A DNA stretch of 6,492 bases from Bacteroidota bacterium (GTDB taxonomy: Bacteria; Bacteroidota; Bacteroidia; Chitinophagales; Chitinophagaceae), in the NCBI GenBank assembly GCA_028877005.1, contig JAGWPI010000129.1, forward strand, positions 1 to 6,492, given 5' to 3'. A model generated the notes under the pieces. It ran no database searches, was not told where the DNA came from, and worked only from the letters and a program-made list of their open reading frames with translations. The stretch's first letter is position 1. Each line of letters opens with the position of its first letter. A program made the position numbers and the translations under genes. Shown here piece by piece: positions 1-6,492 of the stretch.

Positions 1-1
1 A

Positions 2-151
2 GTGTTAGTATTCGAAAAACTCCTAGTTTGGCAAAAATCCATCGATTATGCGGTTATCTTGATTCAAATAGCCGACACGCTCCCACAACGCTACCAATTT
101 TCATTTAGCGACCAGCTTCGCCGCGCTGCTTTATCTATTCCAAACAATATT
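2..151 (+). other. Fragment of an S23/IVS-type four-helix-bundle protein
   Basis: Fifty codons resemble the first two helices of the small (about 120 aa) four-helix-bundle family first noted in intervening sequences of 23S rRNA genes and now known as scattered, often multicopy chromosomal genes of unknown function. Visible family marks are FEKLLVWQKS, a spacer ending in TLP, then DQLRRAALSIPNNI. In complete members the last motif continues with A-E-G and two further helices; here it switches to HemA sequence. By my count 58 of bases 1-130 are G or C (about 45 %), against 50 of bases 131-300 (about 29 %), so the fragment looks compositionally foreign to the operon. No rRNA sequence, transposase or inverted repeat is visible beside it. 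Confidence 0.75.
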
Positions 152-535
152 CATCCGGATACTGCACAATTACAGCATATTTCATTAGTAAATGTAGATG
201 ATTTAGCAAAAATTAATGATGCAACTCTTCAAAAACGTCAGGCAGAAATACCAAAAGCTTTAGCCATTATTCATGAATTTGAAACAGAATTTTATGAATG
301 GCTGGAAAGTAGAAAGTTTGTTCCTATTATTAAAGCAGTAAAAAAGAAATTAGAAGATATGAACCACTGTGAAATGTTTAATGCTGTTTATGCTGCTAAT
401 CATCACAATATTAATACTGAAGAAGCAGTGCAAAAAGCAGTTAAAAACATGGCAGTTAAACTACGCAATAATTTTAATCCCGGATGTAATTTTATAGAAG
501 CCATTAACGATTTTATCACCATCAGCAATAATTGA
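2..535 (+). CDS. Chimeric ORF: four-helix-bundle (S23/IVS) N-terminus joined to HemA C-terminus
   Basis: This 177-codon frame contains parts of two unrelated proteins. Residues 1-50 match the N-terminus of the 23S rRNA-intervening-sequence/four-helix-bundle family, with the hallmarks VWQKS (9-13) and DQLRRAALSIPNNI (37-50). Residues 51-177 match the C-terminal dimerisation domain of glutamyl-tRNA reductase, with VNVDDLAKIND (64-74), a long charged helix and the closing GCNFIEAINDF. The HemA catalytic domain with its active-site Cys, and the NADPH-binding domain, are absent, so this product cannot be a working reductase. The frame is open to the left edge. The GTG at 2 is only the first possible start seen, and the true start of the left part could lie a few codons outside the window. 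The stop (TGA 533-535) lies 16 nt before hemC, the usual place for the end of hemA. Domain assignments are confident; whether the join exists in the organism is doubtful. Confidence 0.8.
   Translation: MLVFEKLLVWQKSIDYAVILIQIADTLPQRYQFSFSDQLRRAALSIPNNIHPDTAQLQHISLVNVDDLAKINDATLQKRQAEIPKALAIIHEFETEFYEWLESRKFVPIIKAVKKKLEDMNHCEMFNAVYAANHHNINTEEAVQKAVKNMAVKLRNNFNPGCNFIEAINDFITISNN
131..151 (+). other. Fusion junction in a motif shared by both families
   Basis: The switch between the two proteins falls on the codons for L-S-I-P-N-N-I (residues 44-50). The four-helix-bundle family has ALSIPNNIAEG here, and HemA proteins have a D-L-S-V-P-x-N-I-like end to the NADPH domain. The codons could thus belong to either parent, and about 20 nt of near-identity would explain an in-frame join by microhomology or by a shared assembly k-mer. 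The G+C content changes at the same place. Confidence 0.55.
152..535 (+). pseudogene. hemA: Glutamyl-tRNA reductase, C-terminal dimerisation domain only
   Basis: Residues 51-177 of the chimeric frame correspond to roughly the last 125 of about 415 residues of glutamyl-tRNA reductase, the enzyme that reduces glutamyl-tRNA(Glu) to glutamate-1-semialdehyde in the C5 pathway. The stretch begins at the end of the NADPH domain, where HemA proteins read D-[LI]-[SA]-[VI]-P followed by [ND]-[IV]-x-P. It includes the VNVDDL hinge, the helix with RQAEIPKALAII, the EWLESRKFVPIIKAVKKKL helix typical of Bacteroidota, and the terminal EAINDF segment. Its place just before hemC fits a hemA-first haem operon. 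The coding sequence from here on looks intact and AT-rich like its neighbours, so the loss affects only the 5' part. The natural locus may carry a full hemA that this contig has lost through a false join. Confidence 0.8.
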
Positions 536-551
536 TTTTTTTATACAAATC

Positions 552-1475
552 ATGGCAATAATTAAAATTGGAACAAGAGAAAGCCAATTAGCCGTTTGGC
601 AGGCAACATTGGTGCAAACATTATTAAGTAAACAAAATATTCAGAGCGAATTAAAGTATATAAAAAGTGATGGAGATATTGATTTAGTAACCCCACTGTA
701 TGCCCTTGGTGTACAAGGCGTCTTCACCAAAACCTTAGATGCAGCTCTATTAAATAGCCATATTGACATTGCTGTACACTCCATGAAAGATGTACCTACC
801 CAATTAGCAAAAGGCATAATTCAAGCAGCAGTTTTACCTAGAGCATCTTACCAGGATATTTTGGTTTTTAAAGATAATACAAATTTTTTAAATAACTTAC
901 AGTCAACAGCCATTATTGCTACCAGTAGTATTCGCCGTAAAGCACAGTGGCTGAACCGCTATCCAAACCATACTATTGAAAACTTACGCGGTAATGTAAA
1001 TACCCGCTTACAAAAAGTAAAAGAAAATGCATGGGATGGTGCCATATTTGCTGCAGCCGGTTTAGAAAGAATTGAGATGCGCCCTAAACAATCTATATTA
1101 TTAGATTGGATGTTACCCGCACCCGCACAAGGTGCTATTGTAATTGTTTGTAGAGAAGAAGATATAAAAACATATAACATAATACATGAATTAAATAATT
1201 TAGATACGGACATTTGCACAAAAATTGAACGCCAGTTTTTGCAAGCCTTAATGGGTGGATGTGCAACACCTATTAGTGCTTTGGCCACTATTGTAGATAA
1301 AAAAGTAAATTTTAAAGGAAATATTACCAGCCCAGATGGCAAATTTCAATTTACAATAGAAAAAAATGCACCGCTTACACATGCAGCTACAATTGGGCAG
1401 GTAGCAGCTGCAGAACTTTTGCAAACAGATGCCAAAAAGATTATAGAATCTATTCAACATGCAAAACAATCCTAA
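552..1475 (+). CDS. hemC: Porphobilinogen deaminase (hydroxymethylbilane synthase)
   Basis: The enzyme polymerises four porphobilinogen molecules into the linear tetrapyrrole hydroxymethylbilane in the cytoplasm. The 307-residue length is normal for the family. Visible signatures are IGTRESQLAVWQA (6-18), DIAVHSMKDVPT (72-83) with the catalytic Asp at 80 (equivalent to E. coli D84), SSIRRKAQ (125-132), LRGNVNTRL (145-153), and MGGCATPI (234-241), whose Cys237 should carry the dipyrromethane cofactor. All key residues are present. One segment, LPAPAQGAIVIVC (188-200), departs from the common PAxGQGAxGIEC, with Ala for the first Gly and Val for Glu. The ATG at 552 gives the normal N-terminus and sits 16 nt after the hemA stop. 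There is no Shine-Dalgarno sequence, only an AT-rich leader. The 3' end overlaps hemD by 17 nt. Confidence 0.97.
   Translation: MAIIKIGTRESQLAVWQATLVQTLLSKQNIQSELKYIKSDGDIDLVTPLYALGVQGVFTKTLDAALLNSHIDIAVHSMKDVPTQLAKGIIQAAVLPRASYQDILVFKDNTNFLNNLQSTAIIATSSIRRKAQWLNRYPNHTIENLRGNVNTRLQKVKENAWDGAIFAAAGLERIEMRPKQSILLDWMLPAPAQGAIVIVCREEDIKTYNIIHELNNLDTDICTKIERQFLQALMGGCATPISALATIVDKKVNFKGNITSPDGKFQFTIEKNAPLTHAATIGQVAAAELLQTDAKKIIESIQHAKQS
1459..1475 (+). other. hemC/hemD 17-nt coding overlap
   Basis: The hemD ATG lies in another frame inside the last codons of hemC, whose TAA ends at 1475. This implies translational coupling of two enzymes that act in succession on the unstable intermediate hydroxymethylbilane. 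The overlap is seen in the sequence; the coupling is inferred. Confidence 0.8.
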
Positions 1476-2178
1476 AATCCCGGTTTTAAGCACCCGACCA
1501 TTAGATCCAATTATTATAAATAATGCGGAAGCTAGGGGCATTACAATAGATTGTATTCCATTTATAGAAACCACAGCCATCATAAACGAAACAATTATCC
1601 AAATAATTCATGAACTGGCTCAAAAAAAAATTACAGCCATTTTTACCAGCATGAATGCAGTTGATGCTGTAACGGCACAACTATTACAAATACCTAAATG
1701 GGATATTTATTGTTTAGGAGGTATTACAAAGGAAAAAGTTATCCAGTTTTTTGGCGAAAAACACTTCAAAGGAAGTGCCAAAAGCGCCGGCTTATTAGCC
1801 GAAAAAATTATTGAACATCAACCCAGCCATGAATTGATATTTTTTTGTGGCGACCAACGAATGGATGAATTACCCGAAACATTAGCTGCCAATCAATTTC
1901 CAACAAAACAAGTAATTGTATACAACACTATTCAAACTCCTATTGAAGTTTCTAAAAATTATCAAGGCATTGTTTTTTTTAGCCCAAGTGCTGTTCATAG
2001 TTTCTTTTCCGCAAATACTATACCGTTATCTACTATTTTATTTGCAATTGGCAAAACAACAGCCGCCACCATTCAAACCTATGTTCAAAACAAAATTATT
2101 ACCAGCGAATGGCCCGGAAAAGAGCAAATGATTGATTTAGTAATGAACTATTTTAAACCAATTAATATTAAGGCATGA
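1459..2178 (+). CDS. hemD: Uroporphyrinogen-III synthase
   Basis: HemD cyclises hydroxymethylbilane with inversion of ring D to give uroporphyrinogen III. The family is very divergent, but the 239-residue length and the order of weak motifs fit: VLSTRP (9-14), PFIET (34-38), IFTSMNAV (61-68), a CLGG turn (85-88), [13 protein letters not shown] (128-140), [12 protein letters not shown] (172-183) and AIGKTTAA (196-203) near the C-terminus. These describe the two similar lobes of the protein joined by a linker. Its place directly after hemC, the upstream reaction, strengthens the call. The ATG at 1459 lies inside hemC (17-nt overlap) and supplies the strand leading to STRP; the next in-frame Met is far downstream at residue 65. 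Two long homopolymers, nine A at 1622-1630 and eight T at 1973-1980, lie within the gene. Confidence 0.93.
   Translation: MQNNPKIPVLSTRPLDPIIINNAEARGITIDCIPFIETTAIINETIIQIIHELAQKKITAIFTSMNAVDAVTAQLLQIPKWDIYCLGGITKEKVIQFFGEKHFKGSAKSAGLLAEKIIEHQPSHELIFFCGDQRMDELPETLAANQFPTKQVIVYNTIQTPIEVSKNYQGIVFFSPSAVHSFFSANTIPLSTILFAIGKTTAATIQTYVQNKIITSEWPGKEQMIDLVMNYFKPINIKA
2175..2178 (+). other. ATGA stop/start overlap, hemD-hemE
   Basis: The ATG of hemE (2175-2177) and the TGA of hemD (2176-2178) share bases, a classic arrangement for reinitiation by the same ribosome. An AAGG lies at 2170-2173 but only one base from the ATG, too close to act as a normal Shine-Dalgarno site. Confidence 0.85.
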
Positions 2179-3212
2179 GTGTATTAAAAAATGATTTGAT
2201 TTTACGAACACTAAGAGGCGAAAAAACAGAACGCATACCGGTTTGGATGATGAGACAGGCTGGTAGATATTTACCTCAATACATGGAATTAAGAAATAAA
2301 TACAGCTTTTTTGAACGTTGCCAAACGCCCGATTTAGCCTGCCAAATTACACTGCAACCTGTTGATATAATTGGCGTAGATGCTGCTATATTATTTTCCG
2401 ATATTTTAGTAGTACCCCAGGCCATGGGGCTTGAAGTTCAATTAATTGAAAGTAAAGGCCCAATTTTACCTCATCCAATTCATTCGGCTAATGATTTAAC
2501 CCGTATTCGTGTTCCTAATGTTCATGAAACTTTAGGATATGTTTTTGATGCAATCAAACTTATCAAAAAAGAACTGAATGGCCGTGTACCCTTAATTGGC
2601 TTTGCTGGCGCCCCATGGACCTTACTTTGCTACATGGTTCAGGGAAAAGGCTCCAAAACTTTTGATGAAGCCAAATCTTTTTGCTTTCAACAACCTGCAT
2701 TGGCACATCAATTATTACAAATGATTACTGACACTACAATTGCCTATTTAAAAGAACAAGTTGTGGCAGGGGCAGATACAGTTCAAATATTTGACAGTTG
2801 GGGAGGCTTATTAAGTAAGGCCGATTTTGAAACAATTTCACTACCTTATATTCAACAAATTGTAGCAGCTATAAAACCATATGCACCAGTTATTGTTTTT
2901 GCTAAAGGGGCTTGGTATAGTTTAAATGAAATGGCACAAACCGGTGCAGCAGCATTAGGTATAGATTGGTGTACACCCCCTGAAATGGCAAGAAAATTTG
3001 CCGGAAATACTGTTGTATTGCAAGGTAATTTTGATCCGGCAAAACTACTTTCACCCATTCCAATTATTCAAACAGAAGTTAAAGCAATGCTGCAAGCTTT
3101 TGGAGGTCAACACCATATTGCAAATTTGGGACATGGTATTTTACCCAATGTACCCGTAAGTCATGCCAAAGCATTTGTTGATACAGTTAAAGAATGGCAG
3201 CCCAATGTTTAA
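2175..3212 (+). CDS. hemE: Uroporphyrinogen decarboxylase
   Basis: HemE removes the four acetate carboxyls of uroporphyrinogen III to give coproporphyrinogen III, without a cofactor, in the cytoplasm. The 345-residue protein has the full family pattern: signature 1 [16 protein letters not shown] (21-36) with Arg27 and Arg31 for substrate carboxylates, FSDIL (74-78) with the essential Asp76 (human D86), signature 2 [19 protein letters not shown] (142-160) with Tyr153, FDSWGG (206-211), QGNFDP (283-288) and [11 protein letters not shown] (317-327) with His320. No key residue is missing. The ATG overlaps the hemD stop as ATGA, which favours coupled translation, and gives the usual short N-terminus. 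The next gene follows after 11 nt. Confidence 0.98.
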   Translation: MSVLKNDLILRTLRGEKTERIPVWMMRQAGRYLPQYMELRNKYSFFERCQTPDLACQITLQPVDIIGVDAAILFSDILVVPQAMGLEVQLIESKGPILPHPIHSANDLTRIRVPNVHETLGYVFDAIKLIKKELNGRVPLIGFAGAPWTLLCYMVQGKGSKTFDEAKSFCFQQPALAHQLLQMITDTTIAYLKEQVVAGADTVQIFDSWGGLLSKADFETISLPYIQQIVAAIKPYAPVIVFAKGAWYSLNEMAQTGAAALGIDWCTPPEMARKFAGNTVVLQGNFDPAKLLSPIPIIQTEVKAMLQAFGGQHHIANLGHGILPNVPVSHAKAFVDTVKEWQPNV

Positions 3213-3223
3213 TGTAGCTTATC

Positions 3224-4228
3224 ATGGATACAAATTTTTTACCTAATAACAATACAAAAGCATTTAGAGATGAATGGATACAATTCATTCATCAACTACA
3301 AAACACCATTTGTACTGCAATTGAACAAACAGATGGTAAAGCTGTCTTTATACAAGATGAATGGCAACGCAACGATGATGGGACAGGTGGCGGAGGTATA
3401 ACTAGGGTAATTGCTAATGGACAGGTTTTTGAAAAAGGAGGAGTAAACACTTCTGTTGTTTATGGTACGGTTAGTGAAACCATGCGCAAACAATTACAAA
3501 TGAATGGCGAGGAATGGTTTGCCTGTGGTTTAAGTTTGGTTATTCATCCACATAATCCGTTTGTACCCACCATACATTGCAATTACAGGTACTTTGAATT
3601 ATACGCCAATAATGTTGTAATAGACAGATGGTTTGGCGGAGGAACCGATTTAACACCTTATTATTTATTTACAGAAGATGCCATTCACTTTCATACAATG
3701 CACAAAAATGCATGCGATGAATTTGATACTTCATTTTACCCATTGTTTAAAGCAACTTGCGATAACTATTTTGTAAACACCCATCGAAATAATGAACGCA
3801 GGGGCATTGGCGGTATTTTTTATGACCATCAAAAGCCAACACCCCAAAAAGATGATTGGTACTGGCTTGGTTTGGCAAAAGCTTGTGGTAGGGCCTTTTT
3901 AGAAGCTTATATACCAATTGTTGAAAAAAGAAAAAATACTATTTTTACTGAACAGCATAAATATTGGCAAGAAATAAGGCGCGGCCGTTATGTTGAATTT
4001 AATTTGCTACACGATAGAGGTACCATATTTGGCTTAAAAACCAATGGAAGAACAGAAAGTATACTAATGAGCCTGCCTCCTACCGTTCGATTTAATTATA
4101 ATTATCAACCCGAAATAGGTAGCCCTGAAGCTATTTTGTTAGATGCATGTTTGCATCCAAAAGATTGGCTAAAAGAACAGCCATCTACCAATATGGATAC
4201 AACAAATACGAACCAATTTAATAACTAA
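3224..4228 (+). CDS. hemF: Oxygen-dependent coproporphyrinogen III oxidase
   Basis: HemF oxidatively decarboxylates two propionates of coproporphyrinogen III to give protoporphyrinogen IX, using O2. The 334-residue protein shows all the family blocks: the Gly-rich DDGTGGGGITRV (51-62), GGVNTS (72-77), LSLVIHPHNPFVPTIHCNYRYF (104-124 region), FGGGTDLTPYY (137-147), EDAIHFH (151-157), THRNNERRGIGGIFYD (186-201) and RYVEFNLLHDRGTIFGL (255-271). The four histidines conserved with E. coli HemF (H96, H106, H145, H175) appear as His108, 118, 157 and 187, all at the same offset of 12. The last ~18 residues after PKDWL form a polar Asn/Thr-rich tail not needed for the fold, probably lineage-specific. 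The ATG at 3224 follows the hemE stop by 11 nt. Using this enzyme instead of radical-SAM HemN implies oxygen in the lifestyle. Confidence 0.98.
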   Translation: MDTNFLPNNNTKAFRDEWIQFIHQLQNTICTAIEQTDGKAVFIQDEWQRNDDGTGGGGITRVIANGQVFEKGGVNTSVVYGTVSETMRKQLQMNGEEWFACGLSLVIHPHNPFVPTIHCNYRYFELYANNVVIDRWFGGGTDLTPYYLFTEDAIHFHTMHKNACDEFDTSFYPLFKATCDNYFVNTHRNNERRGIGGIFYDHQKPTPQKDDWYWLGLAKACGRAFLEAYIPIVEKRKNTIFTEQHKYWQEIRRGRYVEFNLLHDRGTIFGLKTNGRTESILMSLPPTVRFNYNYQPEIGSPEAILLDACLHPKDWLKEQPSTNMDTTNTNQFNN

Positions 4229-5218
<990 letters not shown>

Positions 5219-5251
5219 CCTTTACCCAGTTTTTTACTAAATTATTCGCAT

Positions 5252-5548
5252 ATGTTTATTATAGATATTACCTACAAAGCTCCAACAACAAGTATTGACG
5301 AGCACATGGCATCTCACGTTGCCTTTCTTGAAAAATATTATCAATCCGGCAATTTTATCGCCTCCGGAAGAAAAGAGCCCCGCACAGGCGGTATTATTTT
5401 AGCCATTGCTGAAAACATGCAGGTAGTAGAACAAATTATGGCACAAGATCCATTTTATGTACATCAATTAGCAGAATGGCAGATTACTGAATTCAAACCA
5501 ACAAAATCAGTAAAAGCATTTGCCGCACTCATAGAAGGACATGCCTAA
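5252..5548 (+). CDS. YciI-family small protein (dimeric alpha/beta-barrel fold)
   Basis: This 98-residue protein resembles the YciI/YCII-related family: a first beta strand (FIIDITY), then EHMASHVAFLEKYYQSGNFIASG (17-39), in which His22 heads the helix as in YciI proteins, then RTGGIILAIA, and a C-terminal QDPFYVHQLAEWQITEFKP (65-83) with the family's D-P-F/Y pattern. The fold is a small ferredoxin-like dimer. Most members have no established role; a few act as lyases or dehydrochlorinases. It lies in the same orientation between hemB and hemL, 33 nt after hemB and 37 nt before hemL, with no terminator, so it is probably co-transcribed with them. A link to haem metabolism is suggested only by position. 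There is no signal peptide or membrane segment. ATG 5252 is the only start that yields the first strand. Confidence 0.85.
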   Translation: MFIIDITYKAPTTSIDEHMASHVAFLEKYYQSGNFIASGRKEPRTGGIILAIAENMQVVEQIMAQDPFYVHQLAEWQITEFKPTKSVKAFAALIEGHA

Positions 5549-5585
5549 GTTCATCCAATTGTTTCAACCATAAATCAAAATCTGT

Positions 5586-6492
5586 ATGCAAATACAAAAT
5601 AGTCAGCACTTGTTTCAACGAGCCCAACATACTATACCCGGTGGTGTTAACTCACCGGTAAGGGCTTTTAAAAGTGTAGGGGGTACCCCCTTATTCATAA
5701 AAAAAGCAAAAGGTGCTTATTTGTATGATGAAGATAATAATCGATATATTGATTACATAGCTTCTTGGGGACCCATGATTTTAGGACATGCTTATGAACC
5801 GGTAATTAAAGCTATTCAAGATAAAGCTATCTATTCTACCTCTTTTGGAGCACCTACCGCTTTAGAAATTGAAATGGCTGAACTGATTACACAAATGGCA
5901 CCTAATGTAGATTTAATTAGAATGGTAAGCAGCGGAACAGAGGCATGCATGAGTGCTTTACGTTTAGCCAGAGGCTATACAGGTAAAAATAAATTTATTA
6001 AGTTCGAAGGTAATTATCATGGGCATGCAGATGCGTTTTTAGTAAAAGCCGGTAGTGGTGTGGCTACTTTCGAAATTCAAACCGTTCCTGGTATACCTGC
6101 AGGTGTAAGTGCCGATACTTTAACATGCCCCTATAATAACATTGATGCAGTAGAACAACTAGTAGCAAAATACAACGGAGAGATTGCAGCCATTATAGTT
6201 GAACCAGTTGCAGGCAATATGGGCTGTATTTTACCTGAAAAAGGATTTTTGGAAGAATTAAGACGAATCTGTACCCAACATCATATTATTCTAATTTTTG
6301 ATGAAGTGATGACTGGTTTCAGATTAGCACCCGGAGGTGCACAACAACGCTTAGGAATTGACGCCGATTTAATTACTTATGGCAAGGTAATTGGTGCAGG
6401 TTTGCCTGTTGGCGCATTTGGGGGTAAAAAAGAAATTATGCAACATATTGCTCCATTGGGCAACGTGTACCAAGCAGGCACTTTAAGCGGTA
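5586..6492 (+). CDS. hemL: Glutamate-1-semialdehyde 2,1-aminomutase, 3' end outside window
   Basis: HemL is a PLP enzyme that converts glutamate-1-semialdehyde, the HemA product, into 5-aminolevulinate. The reading frame stays open to the right edge, giving 302 of about 427 expected residues. Visible marks are [12 protein letters not shown] (17-28), the GGTPLFI block (32-38), the phosphate-binding SSGTEA (115-120), YHGHAD (144-149), [10 protein letters not shown] (204-213), FDEVMTGFR (238-246) with Asp239 facing the PLP ring nitrogen, and the PLP lysine Lys267 in [17 protein letters not shown]. The start is well fixed: an in-frame TAA lies at 5571-5573 and 5586 is the only ATG before the conserved block. 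The motifs stay in one frame, so there is no frameshift. In well-studied bacteria HemL and HemA interact to channel the labile semialdehyde, which fits both being encoded here. Confidence 0.97.
   Translation, partial: MQIQNSQHLFQRAQHTIPGGVNSPVRAFKSVGGTPLFIKKAKGAYLYDEDNNRYIDYIASWGPMILGHAYEPVIKAIQDKAIYSTSFGAPTALEIEMAELITQMAPNVDLIRMVSSGTEACMSALRLARGYTGKNKFIKFEGNYHGHADAFLVKAGSGVATFEIQTVPGIPAGVSADTLTCPYNNIDAVEQLVAKYNGEIAAIIVEPVAGNMGCILPEKGFLEELRRICTQHHIILIFDEVMTGFRLAPGGAQQRLGIDADLITYGKVIGAGLPVGAFGGKKEIMQHIAPLGNVYQAGTLSG

Noticed and set aside
1..151. Possible mobile element or 23S rRNA intervening sequence at the left end.
   Set aside because: Only a 50-residue piece of the S23/IVS-type protein is present. 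No rRNA sequence, transposase, terminal inverted repeat or target duplication is visible, and family members are commonly ordinary chromosomal genes.
959..1583. Antisense open frames opposite hemC and the start of hemD.
   Set aside because: They show no recognisable protein motifs, lie wholly opposite strongly conserved genes and are explained by codon bias of the sense strand.
1916..2131. A 71-codon same-strand frame inside hemD.
   Set aside because: It is a shifted reading of a region where hemD keeps its conserved FFSPSAV and AIGKTTAA motifs, and it has no family features of its own.
5219..5251. T-rich spacer between hemB and the YciI-like gene as a possible terminator.
   Set aside because: There is a T run at 5230-5235 but no GC-rich stem before it, so nothing supports termination here.
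5549..5585. Spacer before hemL as a separate promoter.
   Set aside because: It contains an AT-rich stretch with a TTG but no properly spaced TTTG and TAnnTTTG pair, and at 37 nt it is too short to argue for an independent promoter by sequence alone.
5678..5691. A 14-bp perfect palindrome of five G, TA, five C flanked by A and T, conspicuous in an AT-rich region.
   Set aside because: It lies within the codons for the conserved V-G-G-T-P block near the hemL start, so protein sequence explains it. It has no loop and no following T run, so it is not a terminator, and there is no second copy to suggest an operator.

Overview
The window is a stretch of protoporphyrin (haem) biosynthesis genes from an AT-rich bacterium, all on the + strand and almost without gaps. 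From left to right: the C-terminal third of glutamyl-tRNA reductase (hemA), then hemC, hemD, hemE, hemF, hemB, a small YciI-family gene, and the first ~70 % of hemL, which runs off the right edge. The C5-pathway enzymes (HemA/HemL), the style of the proteins, the absence of Shine-Dalgarno sequences before the starts and the low G+C (about one third in the lines I counted) suggest a member of Bacteroidota, probably near Chitinophagales. That assignment is inferred from sequence style, not from a search.

Layout: 2-535 is a chimeric reading frame. Residues 1-50 are the N-terminal half of an S23/IVS-type four-helix-bundle protein and residues 51-177 are the HemA C-terminal dimerisation domain. 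552-1475 is hemC. 1459-2178 is hemD, overlapping hemC by 17 nt. 2175-3212 is hemE, with an ATGA overlap with hemD. 3224-4228 is hemF (oxygen-dependent). 4241-5218 is hemB. 5252-5548 is a YciI-like gene. 5586 to the end is hemL. Spacers are 11-37 nt, with no terminator hairpin or convincing internal promoter, so one polycistronic mRNA is the simplest reading.

The genes cover successive steps: HemA and HemL make 5-aminolevulinate from glutamyl-tRNA; HemB makes porphobilinogen; HemC and HemD make uroporphyrinogen III; HemE makes coproporphyrinogen III; HemF makes protoporphyrinogen IX using O2. Protoporphyrinogen oxidase and ferrochelatase are not in the window. HemF implies at least facultatively aerobic life.

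The operon itself is ordinary. The point most worth a second look is the left end, where hemA has lost its catalytic and NADPH-binding domains and is joined in frame, across a short stretch both families can share (L-S-[IV]-P-N-N-I), to an unrelated protein of clearly higher G+C. I read this as more likely an assembly or recombination chimera than a working fusion. I found no convincing undescribed system here.
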